From positions 5,322,501 through 5,386,500 of the forward strand of contig NZ_AP019308.1 of assembly GCF_003945345.1 (NCBI RefSeq): DNA of 64,000 nucleotides, in the 5' to 3' direction. Positions within the stretch are counted from its first letter, which is position 1; every line of letters starts with the position of its first letter. The position numbers were made by a program, and so were the translations under genes. This document shows positions 9,537 to 19,006 of this stretch, piece by piece. This stretch comes from Paenibacillus baekrokdamisoli. Lineage in GTDB: Bacteria; Bacillota; Bacilli; Paenibacillales; Paenibacillaceae. The notes beneath the pieces are model-generated. The model saw nothing but the letters and a program-made list of their open reading frames with translations. It was not told the origin of the DNA and did no database searches.

Positions 9537-10889
9537 TCACGTGTGATTTTTAATTTTTTCAGTCAAAGTTTGAACAATTTTGTATAAGTCATTATCCACT
9601 TTTAACTGCTGCGTTATTTTCTCATGGGCATGTATGACTGTCGTGTGATCACGGCCGCCAAATGCTTCACCAATTTTGGGCAGGGAGTGGTCCGTCAGCT
9701 CTCGAGACAAGTACATTGCTACCTGTCTTGGAAAGGCAACGGCCTTCGTACGCTTACGTGCTTTAAATTCATCAAGCTTAAGACCGTACAGCTCCCCAAC
9801 CTTCTGCTGGATATCCTGCATCGTAATCATTTTTGGTCGACTTGATGGAATAATATCTTTAAGTGCTTCAGCAGCAAGATGGGACGAAATATCTTCGTTA
9901 ATGAGCGAGGAGTAAGCGACAACACGGATCAACGCACCCTCGAGCTCTCTAATATTCGTATCAATATGACTTGCGATATACGCCATAGCTTCGTTCGGGA
10001 TCTCTAGATTCTCAGCTTTCGCCTTTTTTCTTAAGATCGCGATACGTGTTTCTAAGTCGGGCGGTTGAATATCGGTAATGAGTCCCCATTCAAACCGTGA
10101 GCGAAGTCTTTCCTCTAGGGTAGGGATTTCTTTGGGCTGCCGGTCACTGGAAATAACGATTTGTTTGCGTTCTTCGTGGAGCGCATTGAAGGTATGGAAG
10201 AACTCTTCCTGTGTCTGCTCCTTGCCAGCTAGAAACTGTATATCATCGATGAGCAGTACGTCGATGTTTCTATATTTATTACGAAAGCTCTCGCCTCGAT
10301 TATCACGAATGGCATTAATAAATTCATTGGTAAACTTCTCCGAGGATAAATAAAGCACGCGAGTACTCGGATTATGTTCAAGAATGTAATGGCCGATCGC
10401 ATGCATTAAATGCGTTTTGCCAAGTCCTACACCGCCATATAAAAATAATGGATTATAAGCCTTGGCAGGAGCTTCCGCAACAGCGAGAGATGCAGCATGG
10501 GCAAATCGATTGTTAGCTCCAATAACGAAATTATCGAACATATATTTGGGATTCAACATATGCGAGAAGGTTTCTTCCGGCCCGACGTGAACTGTAGGGA
10601 GGATTTGTGGCTGAATTACGGCAGGTTCAGGCGGTTTATTTTCTTCAATTACAAATTTGATGTCATACTGACGGCCCATAAATTCTTGCAGCGTCGTCCG
10701 CACAAGCTTTGTATAACGACTCTCTAGCCACTCGGCCGCAAAAGTCGTAGGTGCTGTCACAATAACCATTGATTCACCACTAAAAGAAGCTTTAGTTGCT
10801 TTAAACCAGGTATCAAAACTTGGTTTACTAAGCTTCGTTTGAATGATCGACAGCACCTGCTGCCACATTTCGTGCGTATGGCTATCCAC
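9537..10889 (-). CDS. dnaA: Chromosomal replication initiator DnaA
   Basis: This 450-residue AAA+ protein binds DnaA boxes and opens oriC. It shows the N-terminal helicase-loading domain, Walker A GGVGLGKTHL, Walker B LLIDDIQFLAG, the sensor and arginine-finger region RLRSRFEWGL, and the C-terminal helix-turn-helix with DHSLPKIGEAFGGRDHTTVIHAHEK. The start codon is GTG at 10889. A one-mismatch DnaA box, CTATCCACA, covers the start codon, and several more lie upstream, which fits autoregulation. Unlike the usual Bacillus layout there is no other gene between dnaA and rpmH. Confidence 0.98.
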   Translation of the reverse strand: MDSHTHEMWQQVLSIIQTKLSKPSFDTWFKATKASFSGESMVIVTAPTTFAAEWLESRYTKLVRTTLQEFMGRQYDIKFVIEENKPPEPAVIQPQILPTVHVGPEETFSHMLNPKYMFDNFVIGANNRFAHAASLAVAEAPAKAYNPLFLYGGVGLGKTHLMHAIGHYILEHNPSTRVLYLSSEKFTNEFINAIRDNRGESFRNKYRNIDVLLIDDIQFLAGKEQTQEEFFHTFNALHEERKQIVISSDRQPKEIPTLEERLRSRFEWGLITDIQPPDLETRIAILRKKAKAENLEIPNEAMAYIASHIDTNIRELEGALIRVVAYSSLINEDISSHLAAEALKDIIPSSRPKMITMQDIQQKVGELYGLKLDEFKARKRTKAVAFPRQVAMYLSRELTDHSLPKIGEAFGGRDHTTVIHAHEKITQQLKVDNDLYKIVQTLTEKIKNHT

Positions 10890-11301
10890 AGATTGTCACT
10901 CCTTATCCAATTCAACGAAAAACGGCACTGCTGTGCATAAATGGTGTCGAAATATACGGTTTGCTGTAGATTCCATCCACATTACTAACTTCGTGTATAA
11001 ATTATTATCAGATGGGGATAAATGTTGTTCACATTATTATCCACAGCCTGTTGATAATGTTGTTTGTCACTCGATGTCATCCACACCGAAAACAAGTCTA
11101 TCATAGCAAAAGAACCCTTGATATTCAACGATTCTGCGGAATTTATCCACAAATTCTATAGGTTGTGTATAAAAGTTATGGACAACACTAGATATTGTTT
11201 ATATCTTGTTATCAGTTCGACATAATGCGGGAAACATAGAAAAAAGTATCCACATGTTATTAAAATATTATTTTTACCCCATCATTTGAATGTTATCCAC
11301 A
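10882..11301. other. oriC: DnaA-box cluster upstream of dnaA
   Basis: Boxes matching TTATNCACA exactly on either strand are at 10932-10940, 11037-11045, 11143-11151, 11164-11172 and 11293-11301. One-mismatch boxes include 10882-10890, 10992-11000, 11013-11021, 11049-11057, 11077-11085, 11176-11184 and 11246-11254. The stretch 11255-11278 is nearly pure A/T. No gene is visible in 10890-11512. It is the second lobe of a bipartite origin and holds the dnaA promoter. Confidence 0.93.
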
Positions 11302-11383
11302 ACACCAAGTACGCATTCATTCAGGTTGACTTTCAGAGGGTGACATGGTTTAATTAAAAAAGGCGTTTTTTCGCGATTACCGT

Positions 11384-11408
11384 TCGCAGTTGAGTTAGCG
11401 AACTGCGA
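11384..11408 (+). promoter_or_regulatory. Alternative hairpins in the rpmH leader
   Basis: TCGCAGTT (11384-11391) pairs with AACTGCGA (11401-11408). The overlapping pair TTCGC (11383-11387) and GCGAA (11398-11402) excludes it. Both lie about 110 bases upstream of rpmH in the presumed leader. No known regulatory family is recognised. Confidence 0.35.
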
Positions 11409-11512
11409 TGCTGTTTACGCTTTTTGAGGAAACTGATCATCGACGATCGTGAAAACGACGTGAAATAGGTTTTCGCAAGATGCATTAGTTAGGTTATAGG
11501 AGGTGCAATAAA

Positions 11513-11647
11513 ATGAGACCGACATTTAGACCGAACGTGAGCAAACGTAAGAAAGTTCATGGTTTCCGCAAACGTATGGCTTCCGCAAATGGACGTAAAG
11601 TGCTGAGCGCCCGCCGTCAGCGTGGAAGAAAAGTATTGAGTGCGTAA
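11513..11647 (+). CDS. rpmH: Ribosomal protein L34
   Basis: The 44-residue basic protein begins MRPTFRPNVSKRKKVHGF and contains RMASANGRKVLSARRQRGRK, the L34 signature. It is a component of the 50S subunit. A strong ATAGGAGGTG site precedes ATG 11513. It is the first gene rightwards of oriC and precedes rnpA, as in most bacteria, with a terminator between them that may set the ratio of L34 to RnpA. Confidence 0.98.
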   Translation: MRPTFRPNVSKRKKVHGFRKRMASANGRKVLSARRQRGRKVLSA

Positions 11648-11651
11648 GCTT

Positions 11652-11677
11652 AAGACCACTTCAGGTGGTCTTTTTTT
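11652..11677 (+). terminator. Terminator after rpmH
   Basis: AAGACCAC (11652-11659) and GTGGTCTT (11665-11672) form an 8-bp stem with loop TTCAG, followed by a T-run. It likely reduces read-through into rnpA. Confidence 0.85.
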
Positions 11678-11727
11678 CATTTTTATGGGAATCATTAGAT
11701 TATAAGGGTATGGGTGAAGATACAGCC

Positions 11728-12075
11728 ATGCAAAGAAAGCTGCGATTACGTAAGCGCGAGGATTTCAGCCGTATCTATAGGAATGGCAAATCGTTCGCAA
11801 ATAATCAATTTGTCGTCTACTGGTCGCGTCAGCATCAAGCAGATCCGTTTCGGCTTGGCGTATCGGCTAGTAAAAAAATCGGTAATGCTGTTGTGCGTAA
11901 CCGAATGCGTCGTATGGTGAAGGAGATTGTTCGACAGCATACGGAGCGAATGGCAGGTCAGCTGGATTTTATCGTAATTGTACGTAAACCGGCTGTCGGC
12001 ATGAAGATGAAGGAATTGGAGAAAAGCTTGCTTCATGTCTTTAAACGCGCGGGGCTTTTGAAGCAGTCTCGGTAA
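11728..12075 (+). CDS. rnpA: Ribonuclease P protein component
   Basis: The 115-residue basic protein is the protein subunit of RNase P, which matures tRNA 5' ends. Visible features are LRLRKREDFSRIYRNGKS at the N-terminus and the RNR motif in VSASKKIGNAVVRNRMRRMVKE. The frame is open from 11665; ATG 11728 gives the usual length and opening, and ATG 11710 is an alternative. The ribosome site is weak (GGTGAAG). It follows rpmH and precedes yidC. Confidence 0.96.
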   Translation: MQRKLRLRKREDFSRIYRNGKSFANNQFVVYWSRQHQADPFRLGVSASKKIGNAVVRNRMRRMVKEIVRQHTERMAGQLDFIVIVRKPAVGMKMKELEKSLLHVFKRAGLLKQSR

Positions 12076-12214
12076 CGCTTGAAATCGCTTTTTCAGGCGC
12101 CGGAGGCTTGTTTCTTTGTGCCATAAAATGTGATATAGTTTACGTGAAATGAATTTGCTGGCGGGTAGTCCATTTGGACATGACGCCTTGATGGTGCGCA
12201 GAGAGGAGTTTTAC

Positions 12215-12988
12215 ATGTTGTCCCGTATTTCGAAACGTACATGGTTTACTGCACTTGCTTTGGTTGCGGTGATGCTATTTTTAAGCGGCTGCTCATCAGC
12301 TACTCACCCAGTTTCAATGGATCAACTGTCGCACGGAAACTTCTGGCAGCGAAATGTAGTGTATTATTTCTCATTAGCACTTGAAACTTTTGCGAAATGG
12401 TTTGGCGGAGAGTATGGTATAGCGATTCTATTAATGGTAGTTATCGTAAGAACGTTGATACTTCCTCTTACAATAAAGCAATATCGCAGCTCGAAGGCGA
12501 TGCAGGCTCTGCAGCCGGAACTTGCTAAATTGAAGGAAAAGCATAAAGACAACCCGCAAAAGCAGCAGGAAGAAACAATGAAGCTGTTCCAACAGCATCA
12601 AGTTAATCCGCTGGCAGGCTGTTTACCTCTAATTGTTCAAATGCCAATTTTTATCGCTTTGTATAACTCGATCTATATGAATCAAAACATACGTGAGCAT
12701 ACGTTCCTGTGGCTCCAGCTTGGCGAGAAGGACCACACTTATGTGCTGCCAATTCTTGCTGCAATCACAACCTTTATTCAATCGAAGATGATGCAGTCGC
12801 AACAAAAAGCAATGCCTGCCATGCAGAGCATTATGTTAATTTTCCCTGTTTTAATCTTCGTCATGGCATTAAATTTCCCAGCAGCACTACCGCTTTATTG
12901 GATATTCAGTAATATCTACACCATCATTCAGAACTATTTCTTGTACGTACGCAACTCTAAGGGCAAGGAGAGTGTACCTGCAAAATGA
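12215..12988 (+). CDS. yidC: Membrane protein insertase YidC (SpoIIIJ type)
   Basis: The 257-residue protein inserts membrane proteins and, in spore formers, the SpoIIIJ paralogue is needed in the forespore. It begins with a lipoprotein signal ending LFLSGCSS (Cys is the lipidation site), followed by about five membrane segments. The Oxa1-family core is seen in VVIVRTLILPLTIKQYRSSKAM, where the Arg in the first core helix is the conserved hydrophilic-groove residue, and in NPLAGCLPLIVQMPIFIALY. ATG 12215 has a GAGGAG site. Its last four bases overlap the start of jag. Confidence 0.95.
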   Translation: MLSRISKRTWFTALALVAVMLFLSGCSSATHPVSMDQLSHGNFWQRNVVYYFSLALETFAKWFGGEYGIAILLMVVIVRTLILPLTIKQYRSSKAMQALQPELAKLKEKHKDNPQKQQEETMKLFQQHQVNPLAGCLPLIVQMPIFIALYNSIYMNQNIREHTFLWLQLGEKDHTYVLPILAAITTFIQSKMMQSQQKAMPAMQSIMLIFPVLIFVMALNFPAALPLYWIFSNIYTIIQNYFLYVRNSKGKESVPAK

Positions 12989-13638
12989 CGAAAATCTTAG
13001 CATCGGGAAAAACGATCGAAGATGCTGTACGGAATGGTTTAACAGAATTGCAAGTATCCGCAGATCGTGTGAATGTAACGGTGATCGGACAGCCTTCAAG
13101 AGGGCTGTTCGGTTTCATTGGCGCGAAGAAAGCAAAGGTGGAGCTGGAGCTTCTACCTGAGCTTCCGATTGTGGAGACACAAGTAACAACTGATCCAATT
13201 ACGGAAACGGAGCGCTTTGTTACTGAAGTGGCACGTACGATGGGGCTTGACATTACCGTCACTCGACAAGATTCGAGAGATGGTGTAGTACTCGCATTGT
13301 CTGGAAGCGGCGATCTTGGCATGCTTATAGGACGTCGGGGTCAAACGTTGGACGCTTTGCAATACTTGGTCAATATTGTGGCCAACCGTTATTCTGACAG
13401 TCATCTACGAATCGTCCTTGATGCTGAGGATTTTCGTGAGCGTCGTCGTAAGACGCTAGAGGATTTATCCGATCGATTAGCGGGGCATGTCATTCGCACC
13501 AAGAAGGAAGTTGTTCTTGAGCCTATGTCTCCCCAGGAGCGGAAAATCATTCATTCGCAGCTGCAAAACCACGCCAAAGTAAAAACGTTAAGCAAGGGCG
13601 ATGAGCCCAATCGACGTGTTATTATTTCGCTTAAGTAA
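12985..13638 (+). CDS. jag: RNA-binding protein Jag (KhpB)
   Basis: This 217-residue protein has three parts: a Jag_N domain (about residues 3-50, ASGKTIEDAVRNGLTEL), a KH domain with the GxxG loop in LIGRRGQTLDALQYL, and a C-terminal R3H domain with MSPQERKIIHSQL and GDEPNRRVII. Family knowledge: Jag/KhpB binds RNA with KhpA and affects cell elongation. It starts with the ATG of an ATGA overlap with yidC, so the two are translationally coupled. Confidence 0.95.
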   Translation: MTKILASGKTIEDAVRNGLTELQVSADRVNVTVIGQPSRGLFGFIGAKKAKVELELLPELPIVETQVTTDPITETERFVTEVARTMGLDITVTRQDSRDGVVLALSGSGDLGMLIGRRGQTLDALQYLVNIVANRYSDSHLRIVLDAEDFRERRRKTLEDLSDRLAGHVIRTKKEVVLEPMSPQERKIIHSQLQNHAKVKTLSKGDEPNRRVIISLK

Positions 13639-13724
13639 GACTGCATATTGTCCTAATCCCTAGCAATGGCTCTTTACGGTCATTGCTCATTTTTTTAAAG
13701 TGCGCCTTGGAGGCTTATAAAGAC

Positions 13725-15107
13725 ATGATGAATCAGGATACAATTGCCGCCATCTCGACTGCTGTCGGTGAGGGCGGCATTGCCGTTATTCGGGTAAGTG
13801 GTCCGGATGCAGTTAGAGAATCGGCAAAGTTGTTTCGTTCCAAATCGAATATAACGGATGCGATATCGCATACGGTTCACTATGGTCACATTGTGGATCC
13901 CGTAACTGGTGATATCGTCGAAGAGATCATATTAACGTTAATGAGGGGACCGCGTTCTTTTACTGCTGAAGATGTAGTGGAGATCAGTACGCACGGCGGT
14001 GTTGTCGCTGTTAAGCGTGTGCTGGAGCTGTTACTGCGTGCAGGAGGAATTCGGATTGCGGAGCCTGGTGAATTTACGAAGAGAGCTTTTCTTAATGGAC
14101 GTATTGATTTAACTCAGGCTGAGGCCGTTATTGATTTAATTCGATCCAAATCGGATCGAGCATTCTCTATCGCAATGAAACAATCAGAGGGAGCACTCTC
14201 TAAAAAGGTGAAGTCACTGCGGCACACCTTAATCGAGACATTAGCTCATATTGAAGTCAATATTGATTATCCAGAGCATGATGTAGCGGATCTGACAAGT
14301 GCTTTTATTAAGGAACACTGCCTTGAGGCTTCGAGCGAAATTAATCGTTTATTAAAATCAGCTCGTGAAGGCAAAATATTAAGAGAAGGGATCGTAACCG
14401 CTATTGTCGGGCGTCCCAATGTCGGTAAGTCCTCGCTGCTTAATGCACTTGTGCAGGAGAATAAAGCCATTGTTACAGATATACCTGGTACGACTAGAGA
14501 TGTCATTGAAGAGTATGTAACGGTTGGCGGAATACCGCTTAGGCTGCTTGATACAGCTGGAATTCGGGAAACATCAGATGTTGTGGAGCGTATTGGCGTG
14601 GAACGTTCTAGATCTGCACTTGAAGGAGCAGATTTGATTCTATTCATGTTGAATGTGAATGAGCCGCTGCATGAGGATGATCGTCTTCTCATGGAGCAGC
14701 TGCGTAACCGACAAGTTGTGATTTTATTGAATAAAACAGATTTGCCTGTAAATCTTGAAGTTGCTGAGCTGGAGAGCATCTTTGATGCGCAATCCATCGT
14801 TCGTTTATCTGTTCTTGAAGAAAAGGGTTTAGATGTATTAGAGGGCGTCATAAGTCGAATGTTCTTCAATGGGGAACTGGAATCGGTGGATCTGACCTAT
14901 GTCAGTAATGTTCGACATATTACGTTACTAGGTCATGCTTTACAATCTCTTACAGATGCTGTTGAAGCTGTTGATATTGGAATACCCATTGATATTGTGC
15001 AAATTGATGTCAGAACAGCCTGGGAGCTGCTTGGAGAATTGATAGGTGATTCGGTATCGGAGTCGCTCCTCGATCAAATTTTCTCTCAGTTTTGCTTGGG
15101 TAAATAA
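13725..15107 (+). CDS. mnmE: tRNA modification GTPase MnmE
   Basis: The 460-residue GTPase works with MnmG to place carboxymethylaminomethyl groups on wobble uridine-34 of tRNAs. The folate-binding N-terminal domain opens with DTIAAISTAVGEGGIAVIRVSG. The G domain has GRPNVGKSS (G1), DTAGIRET (G3) and NKTD (G4). The C-terminal FCLGK carries the conserved cysteine. ATG 13725 follows GGAGG by about 11 bases; ATG 13728 is also possible. mnmG follows after 38 bases. Confidence 0.97.
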   Translation: MMNQDTIAAISTAVGEGGIAVIRVSGPDAVRESAKLFRSKSNITDAISHTVHYGHIVDPVTGDIVEEIILTLMRGPRSFTAEDVVEISTHGGVVAVKRVLELLLRAGGIRIAEPGEFTKRAFLNGRIDLTQAEAVIDLIRSKSDRAFSIAMKQSEGALSKKVKSLRHTLIETLAHIEVNIDYPEHDVADLTSAFIKEHCLEASSEINRLLKSAREGKILREGIVTAIVGRPNVGKSSLLNALVQENKAIVTDIPGTTRDVIEEYVTVGGIPLRLLDTAGIRETSDVVERIGVERSRSALEGADLILFMLNVNEPLHEDDRLLMEQLRNRQVVILLNKTDLPVNLEVAELESIFDAQSIVRLSVLEEKGLDVLEGVISRMFFNGELESVDLTYVSNVRHITLLGHALQSLTDAVEAVDIGIPIDIVQIDVRTAWELLGELIGDSVSESLLDQIFSQFCLGK

Positions 15108-15145
15108 AGGTCATTTTCAAGAAGGTAAGTAAGGAGGGATATTTA

Positions 15146-17035
15146 ATGGGTTATGAAGCAGGACAATATGATGTAATTGTTATAGGAGCAGGGCATGCGG
15201 GATGTGAAGCTGCTCTTGCAGCTGCCCGTATGGGTTGTGAAACGTTATTATTAACCATTAACTTGGATATGGTTGCGTTCATGCCATGTAATCCGTCGAT
15301 CGGTGGTCCAGCTAAAGGGCATGTTGTACGGGAGATTGATGCTATTGGTGGAGAGATGGGACGTAACATCGATAAGACCTTCATTCAAATGCGGATGCTA
15401 AACACAGGGAAAGGTCCAGCTGTCCATGCGCTTCGTGCGCAAGCGGATAAATTCCTTTACCAGCATTTCATGAAGCAAACCATCGAAGAAACGAAGCATT
15501 TGACTCTACGTCAAGGAATGGCGGAAGATCTTATTGTCGAGGATGGAGTTTGCGTCGGTATCGTTACGAAAACTGGAGCAGAGTATCGTGCTAAGTCTAT
15601 TGTCGTGACTACAGGTACTTATCTGCGCGGAAAAGTTATTATGGGTGAATTAATGTATGAAAGCGGGCCGAACAATCAGCAGCCTTCGATTAAGCTCTCG
15701 GCTAGTCTGAAGGCAAATGGATTTGAACTCGTTCGATTCAAAACGGGTACGCCTCCTCGTGTGCATAAGGACACGATTGATTTTAGTAAAACTGAAATAC
15801 AACCCGGTGATGAGAATCCGAAGTTTTTCTCCTATGACACTGAATATTCCGATAATGAGCAGCTGCCATGCTGGCTTACTTATACTTCTGAAGAGACGCA
15901 TAAGATTATTAATGATAATTTGCACCGCGCTCCGATGTTTTCGGGTGCAATTGAAGGGACAGGACCTCGATATTGTCCTTCTATTGAAGATAAAATTGTG
16001 CGTTTCGCAGATAAACCGAAGCATCAGATCTTTTTGGAACCGGAAGGAAAGCATACATCGGAATATTATGTACAGGGATTATCCACTAGTATGCCGGAAG
16101 ATGTTCAGCTTAGTATTTTGCGATCCATTCCTGGCTTAGAAAAGGTAGAGATGATGCGTACCGGCTATGCCATTGAATATGATGCGGTGGTTCCTACACA
16201 GCTTTGGCCTTCTTTGGAAACAAAGCCACTGCCAGGATTATTCACAGCGGGTCAAATTAATGGAACTTCCGGTTATGAAGAAGCCGCTGGACAGGGTGTC
16301 ATGGCAGGCATCAATGCTGCACGCAAAGTTCAAGGAAAACCTCCGGTCATTGTGGATCGTTCACAGGGCTATATTGGCGTTCTTATTGATGATCTGGTGA
16401 CTAAGGGAACAACGGAGCCATATCGACTATTGACTTCTAGAGCTGAATATCGTCTGCTGCTTCGTCATGACAATGCGGATCTTCGTTTAACACCGACTGG
16501 TTATGAGATCGGCCTTATTCCTGAGGCTAGACATCATAGATTTTTGCGTAAGAAAGAGCTAGTTGAGCAGGAGATTGAACGCTTGAAAACGGTCAAAGTA
16601 AAACCCGATGAAGAAGTACAAACCCTATTGGCTGCATTCAACTCGACTGCACTTCAAACTACAGTTGATGCACTTTCCATGCTTCGTCGTCCTGAAATTA
16701 CTTACGCCTTCGTGGATGCTATTTCTCCATCGCCAGAAGAATTATCGGATGAAATGAAGGAGCAGGTGGAAATTCAAATTAAATATGCAGGATATATTGA
16801 GAAGCAGCTCATTCAAGTTGAACGTCTTGCAAAGATGGAGAAGAAGCGCATTCCGGATGATATTGATTACAACACAGTCCATAGCTTAGCGATGGAAGCC
16901 AAACAAAAGCTTTCGAATATTCGTCCGCTATCTATTGGTCAAGCTTCACGCATTGGCGGCGTAACGCCTGCTGACATCTCGATTCTACTTGTCTATCTAG
17001 AACATTATAATCGGGTTAAAGCTGCACGGGGGTAA
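15146..17035 (+). CDS. mnmG: tRNA uridine-34 modification enzyme MnmG (GidA)
   Basis: The 629-residue flavoenzyme partners MnmE. It has the FAD-binding DVIVIGAGHAGCEAALAAARMG at the N-terminus, the GidA signature GPKGH-like segment GGPAKGHVVREIDALGG-type (here AIGGEMG), CPSIEDKIVRF, and the second signature near ELLRPEITY (here LRRPEITY). The C-terminal helical domain ends RIGGVTPADISILLVYL. ATG 15146 follows AAGGAGGG. rsmG begins four bases after its stop. Confidence 0.97.
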   Translation: MGYEAGQYDVIVIGAGHAGCEAALAAARMGCETLLLTINLDMVAFMPCNPSIGGPAKGHVVREIDAIGGEMGRNIDKTFIQMRMLNTGKGPAVHALRAQADKFLYQHFMKQTIEETKHLTLRQGMAEDLIVEDGVCVGIVTKTGAEYRAKSIVVTTGTYLRGKVIMGELMYESGPNNQQPSIKLSASLKANGFELVRFKTGTPPRVHKDTIDFSKTEIQPGDENPKFFSYDTEYSDNEQLPCWLTYTSEETHKIINDNLHRAPMFSGAIEGTGPRYCPSIEDKIVRFADKPKHQIFLEPEGKHTSEYYVQGLSTSMPEDVQLSILRSIPGLEKVEMMRTGYAIEYDAVVPTQLWPSLETKPLPGLFTAGQINGTSGYEEAAGQGVMAGINAARKVQGKPPVIVDRSQGYIGVLIDDLVTKGTTEPYRLLTSRAEYRLLLRHDNADLRLTPTGYEIGLIPEARHHRFLRKKELVEQEIERLKTVKVKPDEEVQTLLAAFNSTALQTTVDALSMLRRPEITYAFVDAISPSPEELSDEMKEQVEIQIKYAGYIEKQLIQVERLAKMEKKRIPDDIDYNTVHSLAMEAKQKLSNIRPLSIGQASRIGGVTPADISILLVYLEHYNRVKAARG

Positions 17036-17039
17036 AAAG

Positions 17040-17762
17040 ATGAATCAAACGGAACAATGGTTTTCCGAACTGCTGAGTGAACATGGCATTACATTATCCG
17101 AAGAGCAGCTGCATCAGTTTGATACGTATTATCGTCTGCTTGTCGAGTGGAATGAAAAAATGAATTTAACTGGAATTACAGAGAGAGAAGCGGTGTATGA
17201 GAAACATTTTTACGACTCCATCTCTCTGGCCTTTGTTAAAGACATGACATCAATTAAACGTCTAGCGGATATTGGGTCTGGAGCTGGGTTTCCAAGTATT
17301 CCACTCAAAATATGTTTTCCTGACCTTCATATAACGATTGTTGATTCTCTAAATAAACGCATCCAATTTCTTCAACATTTGGTTACTGAGCTTAAGCTTG
17401 AGCATGTGGAATGTGTACATGGAAGAGCGGAGGATATAGGAAGACTTCTTGAACATAGGGATTCTTATGATCTTGTTACTGCTAGAGCTGTTGCGAGATT
17501 GGCAGCCCTTAATGAGCTTTGTTTACCTTTTGTTCGTAAGCATGGCGTATTCGCAGCAATGAAGGGCGCTGATCCTGCTGACGAGCTGAAGGAAGCAAAA
17601 CGCAGCATGTTTGAACTTAAGGCGAAGCCTCTTTCTTCTCATCATTTGAAATTGCCTTTCGAGCAGTCTGATCGACATCTCATCTTAATTGAGAAGACGA
17701 GTGGGACACCTAGCAAATATCCTCGAAAAGCGGGATTGCCTTTAAAGCAGCCCCTTATATGA
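17040..17762 (+). CDS. rsmG: 16S rRNA m7G527 methyltransferase RsmG (GidB)
   Basis: The 240-residue enzyme methylates N7 of G527 in 16S rRNA; its loss gives low-level streptomycin resistance in other bacteria. The SAM-binding motif is LADIGSGAGFPSIPLKI, followed by DSLNKRIQFL and the TARAVA motif in YDLVTARAVARL. The start overlaps closely with mnmG (four-base gap), indicating one operon mnmE-mnmG-rsmG. Confidence 0.96.
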   Translation: MNQTEQWFSELLSEHGITLSEEQLHQFDTYYRLLVEWNEKMNLTGITEREAVYEKHFYDSISLAFVKDMTSIKRLADIGSGAGFPSIPLKICFPDLHITIVDSLNKRIQFLQHLVTELKLEHVECVHGRAEDIGRLLEHRDSYDLVTARAVARLAALNELCLPFVRKHGVFAAMKGADPADELKEAKRSMFELKAKPLSSHHLKLPFEQSDRHLILIEKTSGTPSKYPRKAGLPLKQPLI

Positions 17763-17785
17763 TGCGAAGGTTATGCGGAGTTTAT

Positions 17786-17801
17786 TGTTCCACGTGAAAC
17801 A
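17786..17801 (+). promoter_or_regulatory. parS centromere site upstream of noc
   Basis: TGTTCCACGTGAAACA matches the Bacillus consensus TGTTNCACGTGAAACA at all positions. ParB (Spo0J) loads here. It lies in the rsmG-noc gap. Confidence 0.95.
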
Positions 17802-17911
17802 ATTGATTTCATTCAGATTATCTTTAAGTCAAGCAGGAAATCAACTTAAAGCCGACGAATTAATAAAGACGACAATACTCGGCACTTTGAAATCGGGTGG
17901 TAGTTGACGCG

Positions 17912-18730
17912 ATGAAAGAACAATTTTCACGATTATTTGGCCTTAATGATCAGAAGAGCAATCAAGATGAAGTCAAACAGCTTATCTTAAACGATGTGGA
18001 TCCCAGTCCGTATCAACCCCGAACCGTCTTTGATGATGATCGGATTGATGAACTGAGTCAAACGATTAAGACGCATGGTGTTATTCAACCTATCGTTGTT
18101 CGAGTGCGTAATGGACGTTATGAGATTATAGCGGGGGAACGTCGTTTTAGAGCAGTGAAGAAATTAGGGTTGGAGACCATTCCAGCGATCATTCGTGAAT
18201 TCAATGATTCTCAAGCGGCTTCCATTGCACTTATCGAAAACCTGCAGCGAGAAGGATTAACGGCGATTGAGGAAGCTTTTGCTTATCAAAAGCTAATTGA
18301 TCTTCACCATTTAACCCAGGAGAGCTTGGCTCAACGTCTGGGGAAGAGTCAATCCACTATCGCGAATAAAATTCGTTTGTTAGGACTTGGGGAACGAGTG
18401 AAGAATGCGTTAATGGAACGCAAAGTTACAGAGCGTCACGCAAGAGCTTTGTTATCGCTTGATACGGAGGAATTACAAGACAAGGTTCTTGATGACGTTA
18501 TTTCGAAAGAGCTGAATGTTAAGCAGACAGAAGCTCGCGTTGCTTTTTATAAAGAAGCAACAACTTTGAAGAAATCAAAACGTGTTTCCTTTACAAAGGA
18601 TGTGCGGCTTGCCCTCAATACGATACGGCAATCTATTGATATGGTTTCTGGTTCAGGGCTGCAAATTAAGACCAAAGAGCAGGACCATGAGGATCACTAC
18701 GAAATTATTATTAAAATTCCAAAGCGTTAA
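17912..18730 (+). CDS. noc: Nucleoid occlusion protein Noc
   Basis: The 272-residue ParB-family protein binds its own DNA sites and the membrane to keep division away from the nucleoid. It opens MKEQFSRLFGL, the amphipathic membrane-targeting helix typical of Noc. It has the CTPase motif GERRFRA, ENLQREGLTAIEEA and the helix-turn-helix in QESLAQRLGKSQSTIANKIRLL. Position next to rsmG and before parAB, together with this helix, separates it from ParB. I choose ATG 17912; an in-frame GTG at 17897 is less likely. I saw no obvious Noc-binding sequence in the window. Confidence 0.93.
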   Translation: MKEQFSRLFGLNDQKSNQDEVKQLILNDVDPSPYQPRTVFDDDRIDELSQTIKTHGVIQPIVVRVRNGRYEIIAGERRFRAVKKLGLETIPAIIREFNDSQAASIALIENLQREGLTAIEEAFAYQKLIDLHHLTQESLAQRLGKSQSTIANKIRLLGLGERVKNALMERKVTERHARALLSLDTEELQDKVLDDVISKELNVKQTEARVAFYKEATTLKKSKRVSFTKDVRLALNTIRQSIDMVSGSGLQIKTKEQDHEDHYEIIIKIPKR

Positions 18731-18753
18731 AACTATCTATAATGTAGTTCAGA

Positions 18754-18780
18754 GCCGTCCTGGTTAAGGACGGCATTGTC
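18754..18780 (+). terminator. Probable terminator after noc
   Basis: GCCGTCCT (18754-18761) pairs with AGGACGGC (18767-18774) around GGTTA. The following sequence is only moderately T-rich. The gap 18781-19006 then holds the presumed parA promoter; nothing else is visible there. Confidence 0.65.
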
Positions 18781-19006
18781 GTTTCTGCATTAAAAAGATA
18801 GGCAATATAAACTTTGCTAGGCTATTGTATTTGAATAACTACATGGAATGATTTTTAATGAACGTGGTAATAAGCAAGCTCCACTACCTTAGTACCTAAA
18901 GTAAATGGTCAATCATTCCCATGCTCACTTTGGTCCGTGGTTTATGCTAGGGTGACTGTTTTGAATTTATAAGCAACAACAAGTTATCTACGTAGAGGTG
19001 AATGGT

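Noticed and set aside
9533..9548. TTGTTCACGTGTGA at the dnaA end as parS
   Set aside because: It lacks one base of the palindrome and half the right arm.
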